A stretch of DNA of 44,603 nucleotides from Rhodospirillaceae bacterium (GTDB lineage: Bacteria > Pseudomonadota > Alphaproteobacteria > CACIAM-22H2): NCBI GenBank assembly GCA_022843945.1, contig JALHMR010000040.1, positions 1-44,603 on the forward strand, given 5' to 3'. Position numbers and translations under genes: made by a program. Position 1 is the first letter of the stretch. Each line of letters begins with the position of its first letter. Below are positions 8,119 to 19,046 of the stretch, one piece after another. The notes beneath the pieces are model-generated. The model was not told where the DNA came from, made no database searches, and saw only the letters and a list, made by a program, of their open reading frames with translations.

Positions 8119-9204
8119 TCAACGTCCGGTCGTGATCCGCGTCCAGGCGCGGTTGCGCTGGCGCTCGTAGGCGCGGGCCGGGGCCGAGATCGTGTAGAAG
8201 CGCTGGCGCAGCTCGGTGGGCGGATAGATCGTCGGGTCGGCGCGCACCTCGGCGTCGAGCAGCGGCAGCGAGGCGGGCACGGCGTTGGCGTAGCCGATGA
8301 AGTTGCTGTTGCGGGCCGCCACGTCCGGGCGCATGACGAAATCGAGGAAGCGGTGGGCGGCGTCGGCGTTGCGCGCGTCGGCGGGGATCGCCCAGGTGTC
8401 GATCCAGACCAGCGTGCCTTCCTGCGGGATGGCGTACTCGACCTTGAAGCTCTTCTTGGCTTCGGCGGCGCGCTTGCCCGCCTGCTTGATGTCGCCGGAG
8501 TAGCCGAAGGTCAGGCAGGCATCGCCGTTGGCCAGGTCGTTGATGTATTCCGAGGAATGCCATTTGCGCACGAAGGGCCGGATGGCGGTCAGCACCTTGC
8601 TCGCCGCCTCGAGGTCCTCGGGCGAGTGGCTGTCGGGATTGCGGCCGAGATAGGCGAGTGCCGCCGGGATCACGTCGGTCGCCGAATCGAGGATCACCAC
8701 GCCGCAACTCTTGAAGCGCGAGACGACCGCGGGATCGAACAGGATCTTCAGGCTGTAGACCGGCGCGTCGGGCATGGCGCGCAAGATACGCTCGGCGTTG
8801 TAGCCGATGCCCGTGGTGCCCCACATCCAGGGGACGGCGTGGCGGTTGCCGGGATCGTACTTGGCCAGCTGCTGCATCAGCGCAGGATCGAGGTTCTTGT
8901 AGTTGGTCAGCTTGTCGCGATCGAGCGGGCGGTAGAGCTTGGCCGGCACCTGCTGGGCGAGGAAGGGCGAGGCGGTGGGCACCACCAGGTCGTAGCCCGA
9001 GCGGCCGGCGCGCAGCTTGGCGTCAAGCACCTCGTTGGCGTCGTAGACGTCGTAGCGCACCTTGATGCCGGTCTCCTTCTCAAAGGCGGCGACCGTCTGC
9101 TCGTCGATATAGTCGTTCCAGTTGTAGACGTTGAGCGTGCGCTGCTGGCCGACGGCCGGCGCGGCGACGACCAAGGCGAATGCGAGCGACAGCACAAGGC
9201 GCAT
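8119..9204 (-). CDS. periplasmic spermidine/putrescine-type binding protein (PotF/PotD family)
   Basis: This 361-residue solute-binding protein has a signal peptide ending near A-V-G-Q-Q. The mature N-terminus T-L-N-V-Y-N-W-N-D-Y-I is typical of polyamine receptors. Also present are F-E-K-E-T-G-I-K-V-R-Y-D-V-Y-D, the G-Y-D-L-V-V-P-T segment, and the P-W-M-W-G-T-T-G-I-G-Y-N motif. The product would deliver putrescine or spermidine to an ABC importer. No permease or ATPase gene is adjacent, so it is an orphan receptor here. AGGGGAG before the ATG supports the start. Its 3' end faces the CheZ-like terminator region. Confidence 0.88.
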   Translation of the reverse strand: MRLVLSLAFALVVAAPAVGQQRTLNVYNWNDYIDEQTVAAFEKETGIKVRYDVYDANEVLDAKLRAGRSGYDLVVPTASPFLAQQVPAKLYRPLDRDKLTNYKNLDPALMQQLAKYDPGNRHAVPWMWGTTGIGYNAERILRAMPDAPVYSLKILFDPAVVSRFKSCGVVILDSATDVIPAALAYLGRNPDSHSPEDLEAASKVLTAIRPFVRKWHSSEYINDLANGDACLTFGYSGDIKQAGKRAAEAKKSFKVEYAIPQEGTLVWIDTWAIPADARNADAAHRFLDFVMRPDVAARNSNFIGYANAVPASLPLLDAEVRADPTIYPPTELRQRFYTISAPARAYERQRNRAWTRITTGR

Positions 9205-9388
9205 GACGGAGACTCCCCTGAAGAATCCCGGTGATTGAGCCCGCCGACCCGTGTCCTGTCAACGGATGGAGGGAGAAGCTGCGGCGGCGACCCAGCGGAG
9301 GTAGAGGCTCGCCGCGCCGGAACCCCGGGGCTCTACGGCGCGTTGGGCTACCGTAGAACCATTCCGGCTGTGGCTTCAGGGAGTTCAA

Positions 9389-11575
<2,187 letters not shown>

Positions 11576-11637
11576 CGCTTCCCGGCATACAGGCGCGGCC
11601 CGCTTGGCGCGCGTGTCGCGTTACGCTACATGGGGAC

Positions 11638-13446
11638 ATGAGCCGCGCACGCCAGGCGAGATGGACATGGCGGTTCGCCGAGCCGCCGGAGCGCATCTGG
11701 CCGGCCCTCGCCGATACCGCCCGCTTCAACGAAGCCGCCGAGCTGCCCAAGCACCGCATCGAAGAGGTGCTGCAGCCTGACGGCTCGGTGATCTATATCG
11801 GGCGTGCCAGGCTTGGACCGTTCGCGGTCGCCTGGCGCGACGTTCCCGTCGAGTGGTCGACGGGCCGCTATTTCCGGCATGCGCGGCTGTTCCACAACGG
11901 GCCGTTCAAGTCGATGATCGCGGCGCTCACCCTCTCGCGCGAGGGCACCGGGACCCGGGCCGAGTACACCCTCGAAGTCGAGCCGGCCAACCTGCTCGGC
12001 CGCCTGATCCTCGCCGCCGGCTTCTTCCGCAACACCGAACGGACCTTCGCGCGGCTGGTCGCCGGGGTCGCGGACTACGCCGCCGGCCGGGCCGAGCAAC
12101 CCTATGTCGCCAAGGCCGCTGCCCTGCCGGCCGAAGCCGCGGCGCGTCTGCAGGTGCAGCTCCGACAAGTCGAATCAGAAGGCGTGCGGCCGGAGCTGGT
12201 GCTCCGCCTCGAAACGCTGGTGGTCGAGGGGCTGGAGTTCGACCTGCAGCATATCCGGCCGCTGCGCCTGGCCCGGCTGTGGGCCGCACCCGAGCGCGAA
12301 GTCATCGAGCTCTGCCTGCGCGCCGTGCGGGCCGGCATGCTGACCCTGCAATGGGAGTTGCTCTGCCCGAACTGCCGCGGCGCCAAGCAGGGCTCGGGCA
12401 CGCTCGAGCAGCTGCCGCGCGGCGCCCATTGCGCGACCTGCAACATCGATTACGAGCGTGACTTCTCGCGCAACGTCGAGCTGACCTTCCGCCCGTCGGC
12501 GGCCATCCGGCCGCTGGTCGAAGGCGAGTTCTGCCTGTTCAGCCCGATGACCACGCCGCACGTGGCGGTCCAGCAGACGCTGGCCTCCGGCGAGACGCGC
12601 GACGTGTCGGCGGACCTGCCGTTCGACGCCTACTGCCTGCGCACGCTCCACCCGGGCGGCTCGACGACCGTGGAGTGGAAGTCGGGCGGCTTTCCAGCGG
12701 TGGTCGCCGACGCAACGGGTGTCAGCGCCGGCCCGCCGGCGCCGCCGGGCATGGTGCGGCTGGAGAACCGGGGGGAGCGCGAGGTGACGCTGGTGGTCGA
12801 ATCCCGCGCCTGGGTGGCCGAGGCGCTGACCGCGCACCGCGCCACCACCATGCAGACCTTCCGCGACCTGTTCGCCACCGAGATCCTGCGGCCGGGCGAC
12901 GAGGCCGGCATCGGGCAGGTGACCTTGATGTTCACCGACCTGCGCGGCTCGACCGCGCTCTACGGCCGGATCGGCGACGCCGCGGCCTACCGGCTGGTGC
13001 GCGAGCACTTCGCCTTTCTCGCCGCGGTGGTCCGCGAGAATGACGGCGCCGTCATCAAGACCATCGGCGACGCGGTGATGGCCGCCTTCAGCGATCCCGC
13101 CCGGGCGCTGGCCGCGGCGCTGGCCGTGCAGGGCCGGGTGGCGGCGTTCAACCGCGACCATGCCGCCGGCTCGCAAGACGTGGTGATCAAGGTCGGCCTG
13201 CACACGGGGGCGTGTATCGCCGTGAGCCTCAACGGCCGGCTCGACTATTTCGGCGCGACCGTCAACCTCGCCGCCCGCCTCCAGGGCCAGAGCCGCGGCG
13301 GCGACATCGTGGTCTCCGATGACATGGCCGGCGATCCCGGAGTCGGCGGCCAGCTCGCGACCCTCGGCGCGCAGCCGGAAACGGCGCTGGTCAAGGGCAT
13401 CGAAACCCCGATCGCTTTCCAGCGGATCGTGCTCGCCCCGTCGTGA
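11638..13446 (+). CDS. class III adenylate/guanylate cyclase with SRPBCC and DUF5939 sensor half
   Basis: 602 residues in three parts. Residues 1-150 look like an SRPBCC/START-type ligand pocket (W-R-F-A-E-P-P-E-R-I-W-P-A-L-A-D). Residues 160-400 match the DUF5939 layout and include a zinc-ribbon-like pair, C243-P-N-C246 and C265-A-T-C268. Residues 425-602 are the cyclase homology domain. Metal aspartates are Asp434 (M-F-T-D-L-R-G-S-T) and Asp478 (K-T-I-G-D-A-V-M), and the transition-state pair is Asn543/Arg547 (V-N-L-A-A-R-L). Lys474 favours ATP, so cAMP is the likely product. No membrane segment or signal peptide is present. The cyclase appears active; the pocket ligand is unknown. Confidence 0.88.
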   Translation: MSRARQARWTWRFAEPPERIWPALADTARFNEAAELPKHRIEEVLQPDGSVIYIGRARLGPFAVAWRDVPVEWSTGRYFRHARLFHNGPFKSMIAALTLSREGTGTRAEYTLEVEPANLLGRLILAAGFFRNTERTFARLVAGVADYAAGRAEQPYVAKAAALPAEAAARLQVQLRQVESEGVRPELVLRLETLVVEGLEFDLQHIRPLRLARLWAAPEREVIELCLRAVRAGMLTLQWELLCPNCRGAKQGSGTLEQLPRGAHCATCNIDYERDFSRNVELTFRPSAAIRPLVEGEFCLFSPMTTPHVAVQQTLASGETRDVSADLPFDAYCLRTLHPGGSTTVEWKSGGFPAVVADATGVSAGPPAPPGMVRLENRGEREVTLVVESRAWVAEALTAHRATTMQTFRDLFATEILRPGDEAGIGQVTLMFTDLRGSTALYGRIGDAAAYRLVREHFAFLAAVVRENDGAVIKTIGDAVMAAFSDPARALAAALAVQGRVAAFNRDHAAGSQDVVIKVGLHTGACIAVSLNGRLDYFGATVNLAARLQGQSRGGDIVVSDDMAGDPGVGGQLATLGAQPETALVKGIETPIAFQRIVLAPS

Positions 13447-13454
13447 TCCGTTTC

Positions 13455-13492
13455 TTATCCCCTCTCCCCTAGGGTTAGGGTGAGGGGCGGTT
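13455..13492 (+). repeat. CCCCTC...GAGGGG imperfect palindrome
   Basis: CCCCTCTCCCCTA and TTAGGGTGAGGGG form an imperfect hairpin right after the cyclase stop. A related palindrome lies at about 27810-27853. It has no U-tract, so it is not a clear terminator. Confidence 0.5.
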
Positions 13493-13630
13493 CGGGCCGC
13501 TCCGGGACGCGGTAAGCGGAACGGAGCATACGTCCTACATATGGTTCGGCCGATCTTTATATATTTGCAGGAGATTCCGGCGCGGCCCTAGCATGGCGCT
13601 TGCGCAGCCGCCGCTGCTTCGAGGCGCAAG

Positions 13631-14722
13631 ATGTCGGGCGCACCGCGTGTCAGGTTCTGCAAATCCGGTCCCGACGAGGTGCGGATCGCCTACACGGTGA
13701 TCGGCCGGGGGCCGCCGCTGGTCAAGGCCGGCAACTGGCTCAGCCAGCTCGAGGTGATGTGGGCCTCGCCGCTGTGGCGGCATTGGATCGATGCGCTTGC
13801 GCAGCATTACACGCTCGTTCTGTACGATCCGCGGGGCTGCGGGCTTTCGGACCGGGCGCCGCCGGCGCTATCCTTCGACGCTTGGCTGCGCGACCTGGAA
13901 GCGGTCGTCGAGGCGGCCGGCCTGGAGCGGTTTGCGCTGCTTGGTTTTTCCGGCGGCGCGCTGTTCGCGATGGCCTACGCGGCCCGCCACCCGACCCGGG
14001 TTTCGCATCTGGTGCTGCATGCCGCCTTCGCCCGCGGGGCGAACCGGCGCGACGCCTCGCGGGAGGATCTCGCCCTCAGCAACGGCCTGGCGACGCTGGT
14101 CGAGTTCGGCTGGGGGTCGTCCTTCTCGACGTTCCACCGGCTGTTCGCTCTGCAATTCATGCCCGACGCGACGGTCGAGCAGCAGAGGCTTTTCGAGGCG
14201 CTGATCCGGGCCTCGACATCGCCGGAACAGGCGGTGCGCCGCCTGCAGATCGTCCATGACGCCGATGTGACGGTCCTTGCCGCGCGGCTCGCTTGTCCCA
14301 CGCTGGTGCTCCATGCCGTCGGCGATGCGCGCGTGCCCTTCGAGGAGGGACGGCGGCTCGCGGGCCTGATCCCGGGGGCCCGCTTCGTGGCCCTGCGCAG
14401 CCGCAACCATATCCTGGCGGAGAACGAGCCGGCGTGGCGGCAATGGCTCGACGCGGTGACCTCGTTCCTGCCGCGCGAGGACGAGGGTCCGTCAGTCGCC
14501 GGGCTCACCCGCCGCGAGCGGGAATTGCTGACTTTCGTGGTTCGAGGCTGGGCGAATCGCGAGATCGCCGCGGCGCTGCGCCTCAGCATCAAGACCGTGA
14601 AGAACCATTTGTCACACGCCTTTTCCAAGCTGGGCGTGCGCAACCGGGCGCAGGCGATCGTCCTGCTGCACGAGGCGAGGGCAGGCCGGGAGCCGCCTCC
14701 GGCCGCGCGTCCGGCGGCCTGA
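13631..14722 (+). CDS. alpha/beta hydrolase fused to a LuxR-type DNA-binding domain
   Basis: 363 residues. The first 280 form an alpha/beta hydrolase with a complete triad: Ser107 in G-F-S-G-G, Asp232 in A-V-G-D-A-R-V-P and His260 in S-R-N-H-I-L-A-E-N-E-P. Residues 291-350 are a LuxR/GerE helix-turn-helix: L-T-R-R-E-R-E-L-L, then N-R-E-I-A-A-A-L, then T-V-K-N-H-L-S-H-A-F-S-K-L-G-V. The plan suggests a transcription factor whose sensor is a hydrolase fold, active or ligand-binding. The N-terminal half resembles hydrolase domains found linked to cyclases, and a cyclase gene lies just upstream. The 184-base gap before it contains an A/T-rich patch near 13548-13567 that may be its promoter. Confidence 0.85.
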   Translation: MSGAPRVRFCKSGPDEVRIAYTVIGRGPPLVKAGNWLSQLEVMWASPLWRHWIDALAQHYTLVLYDPRGCGLSDRAPPALSFDAWLRDLEAVVEAAGLERFALLGFSGGALFAMAYAARHPTRVSHLVLHAAFARGANRRDASREDLALSNGLATLVEFGWGSSFSTFHRLFALQFMPDATVEQQRLFEALIRASTSPEQAVRRLQIVHDADVTVLAARLACPTLVLHAVGDARVPFEEGRRLAGLIPGARFVALRSRNHILAENEPAWRQWLDAVTSFLPREDEGPSVAGLTRRERELLTFVVRGWANREIAAALRLSIKTVKNHLSHAFSKLGVRNRAQAIVLLHEARAGREPPPAARPAA

Positions 14723-14767
14723 GGGGACCGGTTGTCGGGCGGCGCGGCCTTGCCTACACTCGGGCCC

Positions 14768-15013
14768 ATGCCCCAAACAGCCATCCCCGCCGACATCGCC
14801 AAGCTGGGCTTCGAAGAAGCCCTGCAGGAGCTCGAGACCATCGTCCGGAATCTGGAGGGGGGGAAAGGCAAGCTGGAGGATTCGATCAAGGCCTATGAGC
14901 GGGGTGCCTTCCTCAAGCAGCATTGCGAGGCCAAGCTGCGCGACGCACAGATGAAGGTCGAGAAGATCGTGCTCGGCCCCGACGGCGCGGAGAAAACCCA
15001 AAGCCTCGACTGA
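14768..15013 (+). CDS. xseB: exodeoxyribonuclease VII small subunit
   Basis: This 81-residue protein has the XseB pattern L-G-F-E-E-A-L-Q-E-L-E-T-I-V, then L-E-G-G-K-G-K-L-E-D-S-I-K-A-Y-E-R-G, then L-K-Q-H-C-E-A-K-L. It pairs with XseA (not in this window) to degrade single-stranded DNA. I chose the ATG at 14768; a TTG at 14732 is in frame but adds a poorly conserved tail. It is followed after 7 bases by ispA, the standard alphaproteobacterial order. Confidence 0.93.
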   Translation: MPQTAIPADIAKLGFEEALQELETIVRNLEGGKGKLEDSIKAYERGAFLKQHCEAKLRDAQMKVEKIVLGPDGAEKTQSLD

Positions 15014-15020
15014 TCCAACC

Positions 15021-15911
15021 ATGACTCCCCGCCTGCAGCAGGCGCTGGCCTCGGCCTCGGCCGAGATCGAGACGGCGCTCGAGGCCCATCTCGCGATCCC
15101 CGAGGGACCGGAGGCGCGGTTGCTCGAGGCCATGCGCTACGCCACCCTGGGCGGCGGCAAGCGCCTGCGCCCGTTCCTGCTGCTGGAATCGGCGCAGCTC
15201 TTCGGGGTCGGCCGCAGCTCGGCCCTGCGCGCCGCCTGCGCGATAGAGATGGTGCACTGCTACAGCCTCGTGCATGACGACCTCCCGGCCATGGACGACG
15301 ATGATCTGCGGCGGGGGCGGCCGACGGTGCACAGGAAATTCGACGAGGCCACGGCGATCCTGGCGGGCGATGCTCTTCTGACACGGGCGTTCAAGCTGCT
15401 GGCGCACAGCGCGACGCATGGCGACGCGCAGGTCAGGGCGGACCTGGTGCTGGCGCTGGCCGAGGCGTCGGGTGCGTCGGGCATGGTCGGCGGGCAGATG
15501 CTGGACCTGATCGCCGAGAAACAGCCGCTCGATCTCGGCGCCATCACGCGGCTGCAGCGCCTGAAGACCGGCGCGATCATTGCGTTTGCGGCCGAAGCCG
15601 GCGCTCTCCTCGGCAAGGCGCCAAGCCAAGCGCGCCACGCGCTGCATGCCTATGCCCACGATCTCGGCCTGGCGTTTCAGATCGCGGATGACTTGTTGGA
15701 TGTGGAAGGGACGGAAAAGCAGACCGGCAAGAAAACCAATAAGGACGCGGCCCGCGGCAAGGCGACCTTCGTCTCTCTCCTGGGTCCGGAACGGGCCCGC
15801 GGCCAGGCAAGGCTGCTGGCCGACCAGGCCTGCGCCCATCTTGATTTATTCGCCGAAAAGGCCGACCTTCTGCGCGACGTCGCGCGCTGGGTGATCGAGC
15901 GGCGCAATTAG
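15021..15911 (+). CDS. ispA: polyprenyl (farnesyl) diphosphate synthase
   Basis: This 296-residue cytoplasmic enzyme condenses IPP with DMAPP/GPP to farnesyl diphosphate. Signatures are G-G-G-K-R-L-R-P, the first Asp-rich motif H-D-D-L-P-A-M-D-D-D with R-R-G-R-P, and the second Asp-rich motif I-A-D-D-L-L-D-V-E-G. Length and motif spacing fit IspA. Its neighbours xseB and dxs support the role: dxs feeds the precursor pathway. Confidence 0.94.
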   Translation: MTPRLQQALASASAEIETALEAHLAIPEGPEARLLEAMRYATLGGGKRLRPFLLLESAQLFGVGRSSALRAACAIEMVHCYSLVHDDLPAMDDDDLRRGRPTVHRKFDEATAILAGDALLTRAFKLLAHSATHGDAQVRADLVLALAEASGASGMVGGQMLDLIAEKQPLDLGAITRLQRLKTGAIIAFAAEAGALLGKAPSQARHALHAYAHDLGLAFQIADDLLDVEGTEKQTGKKTNKDAARGKATFVSLLGPERARGQARLLADQACAHLDLFAEKADLLRDVARWVIERRN

Positions 15912-15944
15912 TTAACGCGCTGACCTAAAACGCTCTTTTGGGCA

Positions 15945-15975
15945 CTGGATACCCGGGTCAAGCCCGGGTATGACA
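15945..15975 (+). repeat. short dispersed palindrome between ispA and dxs
   Basis: TACCCGGG and CCCGGGTA are separated by TCAAG and flanked by TGGA and TGAC. The same layout occurs at 18104-18133. It lies 9 bases before the dxs start. Confidence 0.6.
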
Positions 15976-15983
15976 ATCAAAGA

Positions 15984-17963
15984 ATGACCAACACGATCGG
16001 ACATAACTCGGGATCGACCCCGGTCCTCGACCGCATCGCCACGCCCGAGGACATGCGCGGCCTCACCGTCGACGAGCTCAAGCAGCTGGCCGGCGAGGTG
16101 CGCCGCGAGACCATCGACGCTGTTTCCAGGACCGGCGGCCACCTGGGCGCCGGCCTGGGCGTCGTCGAGCTGACCGTCGCCCTCCACCATGTCTTCGACA
16201 CGCCGCGCGCCAAACTCATCTGGGATGTCGGCCACCAGGCCTATCCGCACAAGGTGCTGACCGGAAGGCGCGAGCGCATCCGCACCCTGCGCCAGGGCGG
16301 CGGCCTCTCCGGCTTCACCCGCCGCAGCGAATCCGAATACGACCCGTTCGGCGCCGCGCATTCCTCGACCTCGATCTCGGCCGCCCTGGGCATGGCCGTG
16401 GCCCGCGACCTCTCGGGCGGCAAGCACGACTGCATCGCGGTGATCGGCGACGGGGCGATGAGCGCCGGCATGGCCTACGAGGCGATGAACAACGCCGGCG
16501 CCATGCAGAGCCGGCTGATCGTCATCCTCAACGACAACGACATGTCCATCGCCCCGCCGGTCGGCGCGATGAGCGCCTATCTCTCGCGGCTGCTCTCCTC
16601 CAAGCCCTATCTCTCCCTGCGCCATTTCGCCCGCGACATGGCGGCCAAGCTGCCGCGCCGGCTGCAGAAGACGGCGGAGCGCGCCGAGGAATTCGCCCGC
16701 GGCATGGTCACCGGCGGCACCCTGTTCGAGGAGATGGGCTTCTATTATGTCGGCCCGATCGACGGGCACAACCTCGACCACCTGCTCCCCGTGCTCAAGA
16801 ACGTGCGCGATTCGACCGAGCCCGGGCCGGTGCTGATCCATGTCGTCACGCAGAAGGGCTACGGCCACCCGTTCCCCACCGAATCGGCCGACAAGTACCA
16901 CGCGGTCAACAAGTTCGACCTGGTGGAGGGCGACCTTGGGAATGGCGCTAACGCGCCGGGCGGCCTGACCGGCTTGCTGCAAAAGGCCAAGGCCACCGCG
17001 CCCACCTATACCAAGGTCTTCGCCGACGCGCTGGTCCAGCAGGCGACCACGGACGACCGCATCGTCGCCATCACCGCGGCCATGCCATCGGGTACCGGCC
17101 TCGACGTGTTCCAGAAGAATTTCCCGGAGCGCTGTTTCGACGTCGGCATCGCGGAGCAGCATGCCGTCACCTTCGCCGCCGGCCTTGCCGCCGAGGGCTA
17201 CAAGCCGTTCGTCGCCATCTACTCCACGTTTTTGCAGCGCGCCTACGACCAGGTGGTGCACGACGTCGCCATCCAGAAGCTGCCGGTCCGCTTCGCTCTG
17301 GACCGCGCCGGCCTGGTCGGCGCCGACGGGCCGACGCATGCCGGCAGTTACGACCTAGCTTATCTCGGTTGCCTGCCGGACCTGGTGTTGATGGCGGCGG
17401 CGGACGAGGCGGACCTGGTGCACATGGTGGCGACCTGCGCCGCGATAGACGACCGGCCGTCGGCCGTTAGGTTCCCCAGGGGCGAAGGCGTGGGCGTGGC
17501 GCTGCCCCAGGCTGGCGTGCCCCTGGAAATCGGCCGCGGCCGCATCGTGCGCGAGGGCACCAAGGTGGCGCTGCTGTCCCTGGGCACAAGGCTGGCGGAT
17601 TGCCTGAAGGCGGCGGAGGCGCTGGAGGCTAGAGGGTTGTCCACCACGGTGGCCGACGCAAGGTTTGCCAAGCCGCTGGATCGCGAGATGGTGCTCCGGC
17701 TGGCCAGGGAGCACGCGGTGCTGATCACGGTGGAGGAGGGGGCGATCGGCGGGTTCGCGGCGCAGGTGATGCAGCTCCTGGCCACGTCCGGCGCCCTGGA
17801 CAAGGGCGAGCTCAAGATCCGGCCGATGATCCTGCCCGACCGCTTCATCGAGCACGACACCCCCGCCCGCCAATACGAAGACGCCGGCCTGGACGCGAAA
17901 GCCATCGTCGCCACGGTGACGCAGGCATTGGGTCTGCCGGCGGCCGGAGCGGTTCGCGCCTAA
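15984..17963 (+). CDS. dxs: 1-deoxy-D-xylulose-5-phosphate synthase
   Basis: This 659-residue thiamine-diphosphate enzyme joins pyruvate and glyceraldehyde 3-phosphate, the first step of the MEP isoprenoid pathway. The N-terminal catalytic His region is [12 protein letters not shown]. The ThDP/Mg motif is [18 protein letters not shown]. The central part has [15 protein letters not shown], and the transketolase C-domain has E-E-G-A-I-G-G-F. The length is slightly above the usual 620-640. It starts 72 bases after ispA, with one palindrome between them. Confidence 0.96.
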   Translation: MTNTIGHNSGSTPVLDRIATPEDMRGLTVDELKQLAGEVRRETIDAVSRTGGHLGAGLGVVELTVALHHVFDTPRAKLIWDVGHQAYPHKVLTGRRERIRTLRQGGGLSGFTRRSESEYDPFGAAHSSTSISAALGMAVARDLSGGKHDCIAVIGDGAMSAGMAYEAMNNAGAMQSRLIVILNDNDMSIAPPVGAMSAYLSRLLSSKPYLSLRHFARDMAAKLPRRLQKTAERAEEFARGMVTGGTLFEEMGFYYVGPIDGHNLDHLLPVLKNVRDSTEPGPVLIHVVTQKGYGHPFPTESADKYHAVNKFDLVEGDLGNGANAPGGLTGLLQKAKATAPTYTKVFADALVQQATTDDRIVAITAAMPSGTGLDVFQKNFPERCFDVGIAEQHAVTFAAGLAAEGYKPFVAIYSTFLQRAYDQVVHDVAIQKLPVRFALDRAGLVGADGPTHAGSYDLAYLGCLPDLVLMAAADEADLVHMVATCAAIDDRPSAVRFPRGEGVGVALPQAGVPLEIGRGRIVREGTKVALLSLGTRLADCLKAAEALEARGLSTTVADARFAKPLDREMVLRLAREHAVLITVEEGAIGGFAAQVMQLLATSGALDKGELKIRPMILPDRFIEHDTPARQYEDAGLDAKAIVATVTQALGLPAAGAVRA

Positions 17964-18059
17964 CTCTCCGGAAGACTAAGCGCGTGCTGACAGCTTATTC
18001 GTCCGCGAATTAGCGAGAAGCACGCTACCGCATAGAACAAGGGCGCAGCTCCTTCTCTT

Positions 18060-18133
18060 GTCATTGCCGGGCTTGACCCGGCAATCCATAGTTCAGCGGC
18101 ACCATGGATGCCCGGATCAAGTCCGGGCATGAC
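18060..18133 (+). repeat. paired dispersed palindromes after dxs
   Basis: Two hairpins stand in tandem. The first is ATTGCCGGG-CTTGA-CCCGGCAAT at 18063-18085. The second is ATGCCCGGA-TCAAG-TCCGGGCAT at 18107-18129. The first also occurs at 28964-28993. The ATG at 18104 lies in this repeat and is not a credible start for the next gene. Confidence 0.65.
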
Positions 18134-18148
18134 GGAAGAAGAGGGAAC

Positions 18149-18802
18149 ATGCGCGACGCTGGTTTCTTAATCGTCTGGTCCGACGTCGACCACCCCAGGG
18201 ACACCGACTACCTGCACTGGTTCACAAGGGAACACGCGCAGGAGCGCGTCAGCACCCCCGGTTTCCAGGCCGTCCGCCTGTTCCGCACCAAGCTGCCGAC
18301 CACCAACCGCTACCTGATCGTCTACGAGCTGGACCGGCCGGAGACGCTGACCAGCCCGGATTACATCGCCAAGCTCAACAACCCCAGCAAGTGGACACAG
18401 GCGACCTTCAAGACCCTGACCAACTTCATGCGCGCCGGCGGGCGCATCCAGCACCAGGCCGGGACCGGCCAGGGCGGCGTGGTCACCGCCTTGACGTTTC
18501 CCGAACAGCTGCCGGCCGACGGCGCCGGGCTTGTATCAAGCCTGGCCCAGGGCGACCGCATCGCGGCGGCCCGGCTCTACCAGACGGACCGCGACCGGAC
18601 CGCGGTGAAGACGAAGGAGAAAGAGGTCCGCCAGGTCACCGACGACCGCTCGTTCGCCGGCATGCTGCTGATCGAAGGGCTGGACGAGGCGGCGGTCACC
18701 GCCGCGATCAAGCGGCTGGGTGAGACGGAGATCGTGCGGGGGTCAACGGTGGGGGCGCGGGTCTACAACGCGGTGTTCACGCTTGAGAAGCGGATGCTGT
18801 GA
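18149..18802 (+). CDS. dimeric alpha-beta barrel (EthD-like) protein of unknown function
   Basis: About 217 residues with two similar halves. Each has a beta-strand start (F-L-I-V-W-S-D-V and V-T-A-L-T-F-P-E) and a compact ferredoxin-like pattern, as in EthD/Dabb proteins. The W-F-T-R-E-H-A-Q-E-R segment resembles the E-H-x-x-E-R helix of that fold. The ATG at 18149 was chosen because GAAGAAGAGGG precedes it; the upstream in-frame ATG sits in a repeat. No cofactor motif is visible. A role in heme- or polyketide-type chemistry would be guesswork. It is the last high-GC gene before the composition changes. Confidence 0.65.
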   Translation: MRDAGFLIVWSDVDHPRDTDYLHWFTREHAQERVSTPGFQAVRLFRTKLPTTNRYLIVYELDRPETLTSPDYIAKLNNPSKWTQATFKTLTNFMRAGGRIQHQAGTGQGGVVTALTFPEQLPADGAGLVSSLAQGDRIAAARLYQTDRDRTAVKTKEKEVRQVTDDRSFAGMLLIEGLDEAAVTAAIKRLGETEIVRGSTVGARVYNAVFTLEKRML

Positions 18803-19046
18803 CGAGCGAGATGGTGAGGGAGGGGCTGGGCGTAAGTAAGGCGGGCCGTCTCAACAGAGAGCCGCTTGGCTAGGAAAACCTTAAGGGCTGTAGAGAAAAG
18901 TAAGTTTTCATTCTATGGTTGTGGCGTCCCGTTCTGGGGAGCCATCGCTACATGCCCGGCATTGTTCTTGATAGTTCATCTGAGACCGTAGACGGCGTCG
19001 GTGGGCGGGCTCAGGTGGTTAATTGTAGCCACGTGGCCAACCAACC

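Noticed and set aside
14732-14767. TTG start extending xseB by 12 codons
   Set aside because: The added residues are Gly/Ala/Leu-rich and unlike XseB N-termini; the ATG at 14768 gives the usual length.
18060-18133. Hairpins after dxs as a Rho-independent terminator
   Set aside because: Stems are strong but no T-run follows; the same hairpins occur elsewhere between unrelated genes, so they are better called repeats.
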